From the NCBI GenBank assembly GCA_050084985.1, contig JBITNC010000001.1, positions 188,046,001-188,110,000 on the forward strand: 64,000 nt of DNA, read 5' to 3'. This DNA comes from Nageia nagi. Its lineage: Eukaryota > Pinophyta. The notes beneath the pieces were generated by a model that did no database searches, was not told the DNA's origin, and saw nothing but the letters and a program-made list of their open reading frames with translations. The position numbers and the translations under genes are program-made. Positions 23,500 through 35,169 of this stretch are shown here, one piece after another (within the stretch, counting starts at the first letter, position 1; every line of letters begins with the position of its first letter).

Positions 23500-24610
23500 A
23501 ATTGAGATATCTATTGTAGATACTAGATTAGGTGTCAATATCTAGTCACAAATATTTTTGCAAGATCTAGAGAAGAATGGCCTTCAAATACCACCTATGG
23601 ATGAGCCCACCCTTTGCATAAGAGTTTTTGATTATATGTCTAAAAGAGCACTTGGTATTATCTCTTTTTCAATCCCATTAGAACCAAGAATAATTCAATA
23701 TTTATTCCATGTCATGAATAGTAAGATTCCCTATAATTTTCTCTTACGGAGACCTTTGATCCGTGAAATGAAGGAAGTTCTATCCACCTTACATAATTGC
23801 TTTAAGTTTATGTATGAAGGATATATTGAAATAGTGGCAACAGAGCCTAAACCTTATGCATTATGCAATTTAGTAGATTTGAACATTAATGGATTAAATA
23901 TCCATCATATAAATTTGTTCAATATTCCTCAAAAGGAGAAATAATATGTGTTGGTAAAAGTAGAAATAGAAGCAAATGTTATGGAGACTATATGGACACA
24001 TACAAAATTTAGAACTTGGATCCTATGTCCTCCATTAAAGACCTTAGACGGCCCAAAATAGTGTGATACGAATGATATACACATTGTATGGAAGGGCATT
24101 CATATCATGCATACAAAGATCAATTAATTGCTTCTTTCTCTACAACTTCTCTATCACTTGCTCCTAACCCTTAAATAGAAAATAAATATAATTATACATT
24201 GGTAAGATTCATAATGACTCTTTTCATATCCTTTTGCTAAAAAGTACATGGAATAAAATTGTAGTTATAAAGTAGGGGGTCTAGGAAAACCAAAATAGGG
24301 AATGCCTTCTTTCCCATTAGATTTAGGTTCTCAGAAAGCTAAGAAAGGTTTGGGGTGTACTGATTCCACTATTAAGTCTTTAGGACCTATTAAGTTTATT
24401 CTATAATGTAACTTGATTGAGATTTCAATTGAGATTAATGAGAAATTATGGATTAATGTTGCTATTCCACTTGAATTTAATTATTTTTTCATTGATGATG
24501 CTTTACTTGAATATATGGGGACACATTTTGAACTGCCTGAGTCAAATAATATAAGAAATCCACATTATTTTTTTAGTCAACATGGATACTTTGGGTAATA
24601 AATCAATTTG
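23500..24610 (+). pseudogene. Ty3/gypsy protease region
   Basis: An open stretch at 23558-23944 (128 codons) ends a retropepsin-like domain: an upstream VDTRLGVNI probably derives from the D-T/S-G active site, and NFLLRRPLIREMKEVLSTLH corresponds to the LLGRPW..K.VPST motif typical of plant gypsy elements. A linker frame follows at 24413-24598. Confidence 0.75.
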
Positions 24611-24655
24611 AATGAGGTATTTTAGGCACCACAAGTTGTTGATGAGGAGATTGAG

Positions 24656-25215
24656 ATGATTAATATTCCTATGTTAGAGGATCTTCCTTCTTTGTTGCAT
24701 AAAGAGGATGAGTTAAGATTTCCAATCGAAGACTTACTCGATGTCAATATATGCACCATTGAACAATCAAGGGAAGTCAATATTGAAGTTATTCTTGACC
24801 CAATCAATAAGAAAGGTACAAAGATAAATTCCTCACACATAGTATAAATTTTTCTTGGTCTTAGTATGATATACCTTATTTAAATCCATCAATTTTATGC
24901 ATAGTTTATCTCTCAAAAAGTGGTTAAATATATAAAATAGAATATTAGAAAGATGAATCCTTCTAAAGCATTATTTTTCAAGAAATAGAGAAAAGTATTT
25001 GAATGTTGGGTTTATTATTTCACTAGATTATTCTAAATGGATGGCTAATGTAGTTCTTATTATAAAGTTAAATGAAGAAATAAAGATTTGTATTGACTTT
25101 AGAGATACCAATAGTGTTTTCCATAAAGATGATTTTCCTTTACCAAATATTGATATGATTGTGGATAACATAGTTGGTCATGACACTTTATCTTTTATAG
25201 ATGGATTTCTACTTA
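24656..25215 (+). pseudogene. Ty3/gypsy reverse transcriptase, N-terminal part only
   Basis: After a linker (24656-24847), the RT start reads GFIISLDYSKWMANVVLIIK, ICIDFRDTNSVFHKDDFPLP, and NIDMIVDNIVGHDTLSFIDG, the fingers/palm with the first catalytic Asp region. The sequence then jumps to integrase text near 25215, so the YxDD box and RNase H are missing. Confidence 0.9.
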
Positions 25216-26215
25216 TATTGGTGAGGGGTTATATGGGGGGCATTTATTTGCCAAGGCATTGTATACAAAGCTTTTATGCATTGGATAATATTAACCATAC
25301 ATGGAAAAATATTGTAAATATAATTTCAAAGCCTATTTATAATATTAGAAATAGTCCAATCTTGAGAGGATGCCATCACATGAACTCAATCCCATAGTTG
25401 CACCATGTCCATTTACAATTTGGGGCATTTATTTAATTCACATGATCAATCTACATATCCATTAAGTTTACCACCAAATGGGTATTAGATATACTAATGA
25501 AGTATGTTTTCCAAGAAAAAATCATCAAAATATTTTGCATGCCATAATAATTGATCATAGATAATGGTCCAAATTTCAAAAGTAAGGAAACAAAAGCTTT
25601 TTGTAAGAAGTTTTATATTACTCAAAAATTCTCTTTTGTTTATTATCCATAAGGTAGAATCTTATAATATGACCATTAAGAGCATCCTCTCAAATATATA
25701 GAATAGATATGAGAGATTGACATGAGAAACTACCATATGCATTATGGGCATATAGAACTAGCATTAGAACTGCTATTGGGGTAACACCATTTTCCTTGGT
25801 TTATGGTAATGAGGTTATTCTACCACTTGAATTAGATATTCCCTCACTAAAAAACTCAATACATGGAAAGGTTCCAAATGAAGAAGAAAGACATGCAAAG
25901 TTACAACAATTAGAGGCCTTATATGAAAAGAGAATCCATGTAATAGAGCATCAAAAGGTGTATCATGCAAAGCTCAGGGGGGCATATGAGAAAAAATTCA
26001 AGCAAAAAAACTTTTCAAGTGGGAGACTTTATCCTAAAGGAGAACATTAATAAGAAAGTTGCAAATGATGAAGTAAAAGGAAAGTTTGCATTCAATTGGT
26101 TGGGTCCATATGTTATAGTTGAACTATAAGAACATAAGCTTATAAATTATCCATAATGGATGAAAAATAAGAGCCAAAAATTATCAATGTCAAATATTTC
26201 AAACACTTCTATGTC
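25216..26215 (+). pseudogene. Ty3/gypsy integrase, decayed
   Basis: The N-terminal zinc-binding part is damaged (GGIYLPRHCIQ). The catalytic core has IDHR*WSKF near 25555 (from a TDNGPQF-type motif) and a broken YYPQG motif near 25640. The C-terminal end is best kept: ALWAYRTSIRTAIG-like text and FSLVYGNEVILPLELDIPS (25796-26050), with a final K-rich part. Confidence 0.85.
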
Positions 26216-26390
26216 TAGTAGCTCATATTTGTACCTCACCACACAATGATGCATTCCAACAAGGTACTAATAAATTATTGTCTATATTCATTTCAATTTT
26301 TTTTTTTTGAATTTTGCACAACATGGATGCCATATTCCTATTTTTGTAGTGTCCATGCCCTTCTTTTTTTTTAAAAAAAAGGGGAACTTT

Positions 26391-26760
26391 CCTATTTGTG
26401 AAAATTAGTTTATTGAGGCAAATACACAAATAGTGCTTGAAAAATAGATTTTTGGTAGGCATTATTTGATTTTTAAAAAAGAGCTTCCATATTTCTAAAA
26501 ATTAGTTTACTAGGGAAAATAAGCAATTAATGCTTGAAAACTAGATTGTTGGCAAGCACTATTTGATTTTTCTTTTTAAAGAGAAAAAGAAAAAAATATC
26601 CTATTTATGAAAATCAGTATATTAGGGTAAATAGGCAAATATTTCTTGAAAATTAGGTTCCTAGAAGGGATTACTTAGCAAAAAAAAATCCTATTTTTGA
26701 AAACCAACTTGTTGGTGCAAACTACAAATAGAGAAAAAGGAAAAAATAAAAGCCCAAGGA
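26391..26760. repeat. degenerate ~100-bp tandem repeats in the gypsy 3' non-coding region
   Basis: Units recognisable by CCTATTTNTGAAAATTAGT followed by CTTGAAAANTAG begin near 26391, 26487, 26600 and 26690. Spacing varies (96, 113, 90). Confidence 0.7.
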
Positions 26761-27794
26761 AGAAGAAAAGAAATGGATCCAAAGAATACATGATATTCAC
26801 ATCGTTTGAACACTACAACGGTAGCATCAACACTCTTCATTCCTCCTATAGTTAAAATTCAATACCACCAATAGTATTCTTCATTAGTAAAAGGATCTAG
26901 AACATGCCCATGATCATTGAACTCCCTAACAGCAATCTAAGGAGTCATCACATTCATTATAACCTACATCATGCAATAAGGATTCCAACTTCTCAGGTTT
27001 TTTTTTTTTTATCTTGATCACCCTAACCATGGATTCCCTTAGGGAAACCAATCCAAAAAGGGGGCAAGGAAGAAGCTGCACCAAATGTTCAGGCCATCAC
27101 AAAAAGTTCAAATTAATTTTAGAATTTATTCTTATTATCTATTTCTTTGGATATGTAATGTCATTTCTTTCCATTACATCTCCAAAGAGGGGCAAAATGT
27201 AGCCACCTAAATATGATTTCTATTTTATATAATATCATATTTAAGGTAATAAGGGTATAAATTGTAAAAAGGTATTGAAAGTATCATAAAAAATAGTATA
27301 ATTGATGTAATTGGTGTCAATATCAATAAAACAACCACATGATATGTAATTTATGTAGATATCAAAAAGCAATGATACTCAAGGCATTCAATTATAAATG
27401 AATATCAAGAGAAAATTATTCCCTTTAAAATAAGGAAAAATATCCAAAATACCCTTATAATTTCACATTATATCAAATATACCCCTAAAGAAAAAAATAA
27501 AACAAAAATTAAATACATGAATAAATATTGAATAAGAAAGCCTTTATTAAACTAAAAATAATATAATTTATATAATATAATAATATAAATTTACTATTAA
27601 TAAAATATAAAATATATACTATTTAAATTAATAAAAATATAATATAATAAATTATTTAAAACATTTTCATGTACACAATTCTTTTAAAAGAAAATATCCA
27701 AAAAAATTATTACATGAAAATTGTGTACATAAAAACATATTAAATAATTAATTATATTATATTTTTATTAATTTAAATATTATATATTTATATT

Positions 27795-28766
27795 AGAAAA
27801 ATATCCAAAATACCCCATATTTTTGTCTAATATAAAAAATGTCCCATTTTTAAAAAACTATTGAAAATACTCCCATCAAATGTATTTTTCCACCTCATTT
27901 AGGATACCATTGTAATGTATATCTAGGGGAAATCTTAAAACTGAAGTTTCCATTTGCAGGCGCATACTATTGAAACTTGTATTTATCATCCCTTTACGTT
28001 CAGCATTGCTCCTCAAAATGCTGCGATTATTCCTTATAACAAGATAAGAAGAATCCAAACTTGCCAAATATTTTGGCTTCCACAAATTTATTCTGAGTCT
28101 CAATTTATGGCCACATATTATGGAAAAAGAATAAACCAAGTCACCAGACTCACCACCTCAACTCTGAGAAAGGACCACACATAGGTATCAGTGAAAAGAA
28201 GTAATCCATTTCATAATGTGTAGTTTAGTCGTGTAGGAGAAACATCCCTATAGAGCACGTCAATAGAATATTGTAGTTAAAGCATATAGTAAATTTTCTT
28301 ACAAGTTGGATGCTCAGAAATTGATACTTGAATGCTACAACATCCTTATTATTTCTTTCAATTATTTAACTGGATTTTATATCAATTTTCTTTTCGGTTG
28401 TGATGGTACAAATTACAAGATAATATATCTTTGATATGTGTTTAAAGCTTTCAGAGGAGATGCATTTCAAATGTTTATGACTTGGCTACGATAGTTGCAG
28501 AGAGAAATTCATACAAAATCTGCTTAATTTCCAGTCTGTGAGAGAAAGATCAGCCAAAAACTTAAGTTTTGCCTCGCATCTGTAAATACCAAGGACACGA
28601 AGCTGTAGTAGCATACAACTCTGAATTTCATTTGGTTTTTCACATTTCTAATGTTTGAATTTGAAATTATGAATCATAAATGGAGTGGAAAAATTCAGCA
28701 AATTACAAATAGTTTGATAGGAGTATTTTTGATATTATTTTATAGAGGTATTTTGGATATTTTCTC
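27795..28766. mobile_element. Mutator-like element of the same family, nested inside the outer one
   Basis: The ends AGAAAAATATCC and GGATATTTTCTC match the outer element's TIRs. Flanking 9-mers ATTTATATT (27786-27794) and ATTTATATA (28767-28775) agree at 8 of 9 bases. At about 972 bp, it has a less AT-rich core (27890-28640) that may be captured DNA. Confidence 0.8.
27890..28640. other. core of the inner Mutator-like element, possible captured DNA
   Basis: The base composition is more even than in the surrounding element. Frames of 76 codons (plus, 27954-28184) and 87 codons (minus, 27876-28139) overlap. TTTGCAG just before 27960 looks like a splice acceptor on the plus strand. No protein family was recognised. 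Confidence 0.35.
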
Positions 28767-29449
28767 ATTTATATATAATTAATAGTTAATATATTAAAGT
28801 ATATTAGAGAAACTATATTATTTTTAGTTTGATAGTGGTTTTCATATTCTATTTTTATTCATGTATTTATTTTTATTTTTATTTTTATCTTCAAGGATAT
28901 TTTCCATATTTCAAAAAATATAGAAGTATTTTTGATATTATATGAAATTAGAGAGGTATTTTGGATATTTTCTCTTAAAATAATCAAATATAAAATAAGT
29001 TTACTAATTATTTTTCAACCGTTCAAATAACAACGATTATTTGTAAGGCATGCACACCATGATTCATTGATTTTTGGAGCCCTAGATTTGGAAGACGACC
29101 TTATCTCAAGTGAAGCATCCCAAATTTGAAGAAAAGAGTATTTGATCCCATTCGATAATTGCATATATTTCCATATCTACCTTTGTAATATTTTAATTGG
29201 CATTTCATAGTGTAATAGTGTCTTGTTTAAATACAATTCATTCTTTTACGATTACAATTAGCAATATCATATTGGACAAGGATTTATGTATACATATATC
29301 ATTTGATATTTATTATTTTGTAAAATAGCTGGAAACAATAATGCATGAATAACATGTAAATTTATATAAGAAGGAGGGCATAGATGATGTTTCTTTTTAG
29401 TATCTGATCTTTGATTTATCTAAATTTATTTCATATAATTTTTTACCTC

Positions 29450-30381
29450 TAAATTTTGCTTTTGGATTTGATTTTTTGCCTTCCTAATTTTGATTATTTT
29501 TTGCTTACTGCCCTACAATGTTGACCCCCCTTTTGCAGGCCTTGAACAATGCTAACACTATTATTCCTTAATAATTTAATTCTAAACTTTCCCTTCCTGA
29601 AGTTCTATTATAATTATAAAATTCTTCAAACATGTAGTTTTCTAGAACCACATGTGGAAAATGGTGTTGAAAAATAAGTTGTAACTCAATGAAGTCCTTT
29701 TCTAATAAGGCATTAAGAATAGAATACACATCTTCAGTTAACTTTGTAAATTTCCTTCTTTGTGGTTTCTTATCATTACTAACATTTTCTATTATTATTT
29801 TAACAAAATTTGGATTCTTTGTGGTCTCTTATCATTACTAACATTTTCTATTATTATTTTATCAAAATTTGGAATAGATGAAATTACAATGTAATTAATA
29901 GTTTTTTTAGTTTTTACTTTTTGTACAAGTTTAATGTTTTGAATAATACAAGGCTCATTAGCAATCTATCAATTAGCTTACTCAAATATAAATTATCAAG
30001 ATCAACAGCTTCTAATCTAAAGTGAGGCAACAAAGAGTCAATGAAAGCATCTTTTAAAACTTATTTTATAGTAATCACTTTATTAGCAAATGTTTTTACA
30101 AACTTTCATTAAAAAATTCAAACATTGATTACTTTTTTCTTTAATTTTACACAAATATTTGTATAATGCTTATTATTTGATATTATATTTGAAATTATGT
30201 ATCAACAAGTGAACAAGGCATTTATATTTTTCAATAATTTTTTTAGGAATAGTAAAATGCCATTTGAGTAATTCATATTTTAAACTATGAGAAAATAATT
30301 TAGCTAACATATCATGATCATGCATAAATTCAATAGCTTCTTCTTGGAATTTTTAAACATGCATACTTTGATCTTGAGAAT
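29450..30381 (-). pseudogene. gag fragment of element D
   Basis: Reading the minus strand, scraps include EAIEFMHDHDMLAKLFSHSL, then LLKWHFTIPKK, and further on EEFYNYN in the cysteine/histidine region. They match the gag of elements A (38010-38700) and C (62208-62759). The match stops at about 30381, exactly where a CACTA-like end begins. Confidence 0.75.
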
Positions 30382-30600
30382 CACTATAAAAAAATTGGAC
30401 TTCTAAGGGGGCTAATTTACTATGGTTCTCTAAGTTTGATAATTTAAAATTATCATTTTATATTACGAGAAATGATATTTTTGATGGGTGATTTAGAACC
30501 ACCATTTTAGGTAAATATATAAGGTAATTTTTCAAGGCAATAATAAACCACCCTAAAATGTAATACAATTATAATTAATAAGCATCTTAAAAGTTAATCG
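30382..30600. mobile_element. possible CACTA (En/Spm-like) end with subterminal repeats
   Basis: CACTATAAAAAAATTGG at 30382 resembles the CACTACAAGAAAA end of CACTA elements. It is followed by short inverted motifs (GATTTAGAACCACCATTTTAGG; AATAAACCACCCTAAAATG) like their subterminal repeats, and it abuts the point where gag homology stops. A similar set lies at 45340-45541. No transposase was seen. Confidence 0.4.
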
Positions 30601-31280
30601 CCTTCATAAAGAAAAAATTGGGTGGGCACATTGCAAAATTTGTTAGCCCATAAAATTCAAGGAAAAGAGGGTGAGAAAGGCATGGAAGAGTGAAGCACAA
30701 GGTAGATGGCTCCATCACCATATCAATCAAGGTACAAAGCAAATAAAATCCCATTTTTTTCTATGCTTAATTTTTTCCATGCCCCATTTTGTTAAAATAA
30801 AATTATTTCCATCTTAATGCTCCCATATTTTGCATACATCTCTACAAGGTTGTTATCATAATTTCATGTGAAAGAAACCAATATCTATTTATTTATCTAT
30901 ACCCTATTTTGTTCAAATAAAACCCTTTCAATATTAATTCTCCCACATTTTGCATACATATCTATCAGTATTTTTGTGCATGAATTCTTATCTACCTATA
31001 ATACAACTACAAGATTGTAGTAGTCAATACAACTACAAAATCCTTGCCTTCCTAAATATAATTACGCGATCCTTGTCTTCTTGTTATGCATGTATCATTG
31101 CCTTCCTATTATACAACTACAAAATTACTCTATAATTGTACATTACTTCTAAAAAATAGTTCAATACCATGAAACCATATTATTAGAAAATAAGGCTTTC
31201 ATAAATATCCATTAGTTGAAACTGTAGTATTAAAAAATATAAGTACTATATTTAGAATATACCCTACTAATGTCTTATGT
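30601..31280. other. AT-rich stretch, nothing recognised
   Basis: Between the CACTA-like end and the first PPR pseudogene unit. It holds a few short local repeats (CAACTACAA, CCTTCCTA) but no gene. Confidence 0.45.
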
Positions 31281-32680
31281 TTGTGGGTGTGATCTATCTC
31301 CTACAAGAAAAAAATGTACCCTTTTATCAAATTCAATCCAAGTACATCCACGTATCTTCTTAATTCCTCTATATTTCATCAATGTCATTACTCTTCAAAC
31401 ATCATCCCAACTACCCAATTTAGAATATATATTTGAAAGAAGAACATAAGATGAAGCATTTTTAAGCTCCAATAAAAAAAGCATTATTTCCAAAACTTCC
31501 CCTATTCCTACATTCTTATATGATATATAACAACCAAGTAGACACATCCACACATTTGATTCAGGTTTCATGAGCATCTTAATAATGAAGCTCAAAGCTT
31601 CCTCAAGATAGCCTGCATGGCCAAGAACCTCAACAATGCATGTATAATTATTCATTCTAGGAATAATGTGATAAAATTCACTTATGCTATTAAAGTATAT
31701 ACAACCCTCATCCATTATACTTGCATGGCTACATGCATTTAGAACACATACAAAGGTTGTGTTATTAGGGTTAGTTCTCAAGAGCTTCATAAGATGAAAG
31801 TGTTTAAGGGAATCCTTTCCATGGTGATGAATTGCATATCCTCCAATCATTTTATTCTATGAAAATGTATGTGTATCATGCATATTTTTAAGAAATTCTT
31901 AGGTTTTGTGTATTCTTCTATATTTTGCATACATATCTATTAGGGTATTCACAACCACAGCATTTGATGAGAAGCCATTTTCAACTATTCTTCGATGGAT
32001 TTGCATACCTTATTTGAGAGCTCCCATGGTGGCACATGTTGTAATAATATTGGCAAAAGTTGTAGAGTTTGGATTTAAACCTAATAATTTTATCTTCTTA
32101 AAAGTCTTTAGAACCTTTATAAAAAACCCTTTTTGTGCATATCTTAGGATCATTATAGTCTATGAGATGGCATCTCTATGAGGCATTTTATCAAGTAATT
32201 CATAGGACTTTTTAACATATCTATTTTATGCATATTTGCTGGATCATTGCAATCCATAAAACTATATGTGCATCATGTAAATCTTGTCAAGAAATTCACT
32301 TGCCTTAAGCATTGCTCTACTCTCTTCATACCAAAGCATCAAGTTACTTGTAATCCCTTCTCTAGCATCTATTATTCATCAACTATTTTTATTTCTCTCA
32401 AGTATTTCTCCTTTAATCTTTGTGATTCATGTACCTCCTTTTCCAACTCTTCACTCTACAATTGTACAATATTCCTAAAAAATAGTTCAATACCATGAAA
32501 TCATAGTATTAAAAAATAAGGCTTTCATAAATAGGTCAATTCCATTAGTTAAAACCATATTATTAGAAAAATAATTATTGTATTTAGAATATACCCTATT
32601 TCCTTCATCTCACTTTATAATTTCTTCAATTTTTCATATAGGTTTTGTGTTTATGGATGTGATTTATCTCCTAAAATGAA
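31281..32680 (-). pseudogene. PPR (PLS, E/DYW-type) pseudogene unit 1
   Basis: On the minus strand the best part (31395-31850) reads TMIGGYAIHHH-like text, FVCVLNACSHASIMDEG, CIVEVLGHAGYLEEALSF and SSYVLLSNIYSKLGSWDDV: PLS-type PPR motifs then the E domain. After it come RGIKK and IEFDKRVH, the start of the E+/DYW region. Such proteins bind organelle RNA, often in C-to-U editing. Stops and indels rule out function. The unit was separated from its neighbour (40915 on) by the insertion of element A. Confidence 0.85.
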
Positions 32681-32685
32681 ATTAT

Positions 32686-33380
32686 TATAGAAGGTAAATT
32701 GTGTAAATAATAAATATAAACACAAAATAATTCCCCAAAGATGAAACTTATTCAAACATAGATAAATAAATGAGAAGTTTGCACCTAACTATATGTAACA
32801 ATCTTCAAGATATGGAAAGGAAATATGGATGACTGGATTGGATTAGAGACATACTTTGATGGAGATGATGATTCATGTAAAACCAAATACTATTGCCTCT
32901 TCTTTTTCTAACTCTGGATCGTAAATACGCATATCATCGATGATATGCTAAATCTAGGATGCTAACGTCATGAGACCTATAGAATTAGATTATGCACAAA
33001 ATATAGCATGTAATAGTAACTCAAAGCATAACATATCTTTCAATAGGTGGCATCAAGAGACATTATCAGTATGATGTATGGGATAATCATCTATTAGAGA
33101 GATCTGATAGGGATGTCAACCTCTAGCTCTTATATTTATAACCTACAAGGAAATAGAAAGGAGTGAAAGTTAACTCATAACAATAATATAATTTTTTATT
33201 ATATTCAAGACACTTTAAAATATGAACCATGATAAATGATATTGCATTTAATATAACACTTGGAATTGCATTGTAATATCAACTTTATCTTGACATTTGC
33301 AATATTACTTTTAATACTTTGTAGAGAAATTTACAATATGATTTATTAAATAAATAATAAATCAATTTTAGGTATCTAAA
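32686..33380 (-). repeat. 3' LTR of element A
   Basis: It aligns with 40218-40909 throughout (for example AATAATAAATATAAACACAA and GATGATGATTCATGTAAAAC). The first bases are mutated (TATAGAAGG for TGTGGAAGG), and the end reads ATCTAAA where the partner has GTCTACA. Confidence 0.88.
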
Positions 33381-33396
33381 TTTTGCCCCTCTTTGG

Positions 33397-35169
33397 ATAT
33401 GGAATGAATAGCATTGAAGTTGCATAATGCAGAGAAGTTTAGAGAACTAAAAAAATTCTAGTCAAAGTAAAATTTCCCTTTCATAATCTGTATATTGAGT
33501 ATGATATCTCATTTACCCCCTTTTGGACTTGAATTTCCCATCACATTTGCTTCTACAAGGTAGTCAAGCTAAAATGATATCCTATGTATGAAGTGGTATT
33601 TTAGGTACTGTGGAGGTCCTAATCTTTGAGATAATCTGTTGAAACAAAATAGCTAATACCTATATAGATCACATCCATGATAATTATATTCAAATAAAGA
33701 GAAAGGATGAAATTAATATAATATTATTTGGTAGAATACTATTGTTGCAACTCATAGTTTATGATCATTAAGAGAATGAGGTACTATTATGCCCCAAGCT
33801 TAAAGAGTTTGCAATCATATTGACCTACAATTTGAGGAATTATGTTCATGGGGTTGTCATGGCCTTGAACTTTGAAATGTCATTAGTACAATATACATTC
33901 TTGTGGAAAAGTAATCATGAGATAAACATGTGCATTGTTTTAATCATATACCGGATATTTAGAGATATAATTATCTTAATACATTGAATAATGCAAATTT
34001 TACTTTAAATACTATAATGCATTTATGGCACTAACACCTTGACGATAGATTATAGCAAGTCACTGGCACTTTAATTTTTGTGGAATTAGCAAAACTTATC
34101 TTTTACAAACTTGATCATTATTATCATTATAAGGCATATTTATGAAATAATTGCATTTTCAAAAGATTGTTTAATGAGATAGTAATTTTTCCCCTTTTAC
34201 TTAAAATTGCATGTAAAAGTAGGGTATGAATGTCACAAAATTATTAGAACTAGCTTTTCAAAAAGAAATTTTGTGAATATAATATAATTTATTAATCATA
34301 GAAACATTAAAATCACATATTTTATGCACCATTTTGAAAATTAAAAGCATGTGCATACCTAGAGTTTTGGACCAAAAATTGATAAAAAGTAATTTTTGAC
34401 CTATCATTTTCACTATGATCATTGCTTATGGAGCTAGAGGTGTGGGTCGATATTTGATGTTACCTACTATGTTGAGTGTGTTTCTCTATGTCATCATTTC
34501 TACCATTTGATTGGTGGCATCGGTCCCTTTGAATATCAGTTGACCCTTAATAATTAGATTTCTCAGATGGCATGGCTAATTAGTAGGAACTAGAGAGGCC
34601 ATTAGCCCGAATACATGATCACATGGCTAAATAATTGAAGATTTTTCTAGTTGAGCAAGTGGTGAGTCAACCATTTTTGGATTTTACCTGTTCCATTTTC
34701 CAGTTTTGCATTTTTCCTTTTCACCTTCCATTCTGTCAAACTAAGGCATAAGTTTGTTGTTTTGTTTTCTTATTTGCAATAAAATGAAATAGATATAGGG
34801 TGGTTTCCATTGATGTGTTTAATCTTCTTAGTAATTTTTTTTTAAATTTAATTTTGGGTATATTAACATGCATTATTTGAAAACATAGGGGGGATTAAGC
34901 CAAAAAACCTAGTTTCCACCCATGTATTTACTTTGCACAAAAATCTGTAATGGTGAGGGAAATTTGATTCAATATTTTTAGTTTTGTGAATTATTTTAAT
35001 TTTGGTAATTTCATGGGGATGGTTTTAAAAATTATGCCTTGATCTCTCCAATCGCATGTGGATAAGGGAAGGGGTTTTTATTTTTAAATTAATTAATGGC
35101 CATTAATTTTTATTTCTTACATGTTTAATTATATTTTACTAATTTTTATTTATTACTATTATTGCAAGA
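33397..35169. other. non-coding 3' part of element A
   Basis: No coding frame was seen on either strand. Its first part resembles 20276-20460 and 47857-48040, the same position in elements D and C. Confidence 0.6.

Larger units (their letters stand above)
27434..28974. mobile_element. Mutator-like (MULE-type) non-autonomous element, outer
   Basis: Terminal inverted repeats of about 50 bp (GGAAAAATATCCAAAATACC at the left; the reverse complement of the right end reads GAGAAAATATCCAAAATACC) are flanked by a perfect 9-bp target duplication TTAAAATAA (27425-27433 and 28975-28983). Long TIRs with a 9-bp duplication are the Mutator hallmark. No transposase frame is present. It is very AT-rich with internal inverted repeats near 27600-27780, and it contains a second copy of the same family. 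Confidence 0.9.
21284..29256 (+). mobile_element. Ty3/gypsy retrotransposon with perfect target duplication
   Basis: LTRs at 21284-21907 and 27198-29256 flank decayed gag, protease, RT and integrase in the Ty3/gypsy order (RT before integrase). The 5-bp target duplication ATTAG is perfect (21279-21283 and 29257-29261). The polypurine tract AAAGAGGGGCAAAA is at 27184-27197. The element inserted into element D, whose gag resumes past 29262. Its own 3' LTR was later hit by Mutator-like elements. Many stops, and loss of the back of RT and of RNase H, make it inactive. No chromodomain was seen; the clade was not assigned. Confidence 0.93.
27198..29256 (+). repeat. 3' LTR of the Ty3/gypsy element, interrupted
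   Basis: It starts TGTAGCCACCTAAATATG and ends GATTACA. Real LTR sequence is 27198-27433 and 28984-29256; the rest is a Mutator-like insertion plus one target copy. The alignment with the 5' LTR across the break is direct (ATTCCCT before, ATCAAATAT after). Confidence 0.92.

Noticed and set aside
31906-32498. Plus-strand frames near the PPR units
   Set aside because: They are reverse-strand shadows of PPR pseudogene text.
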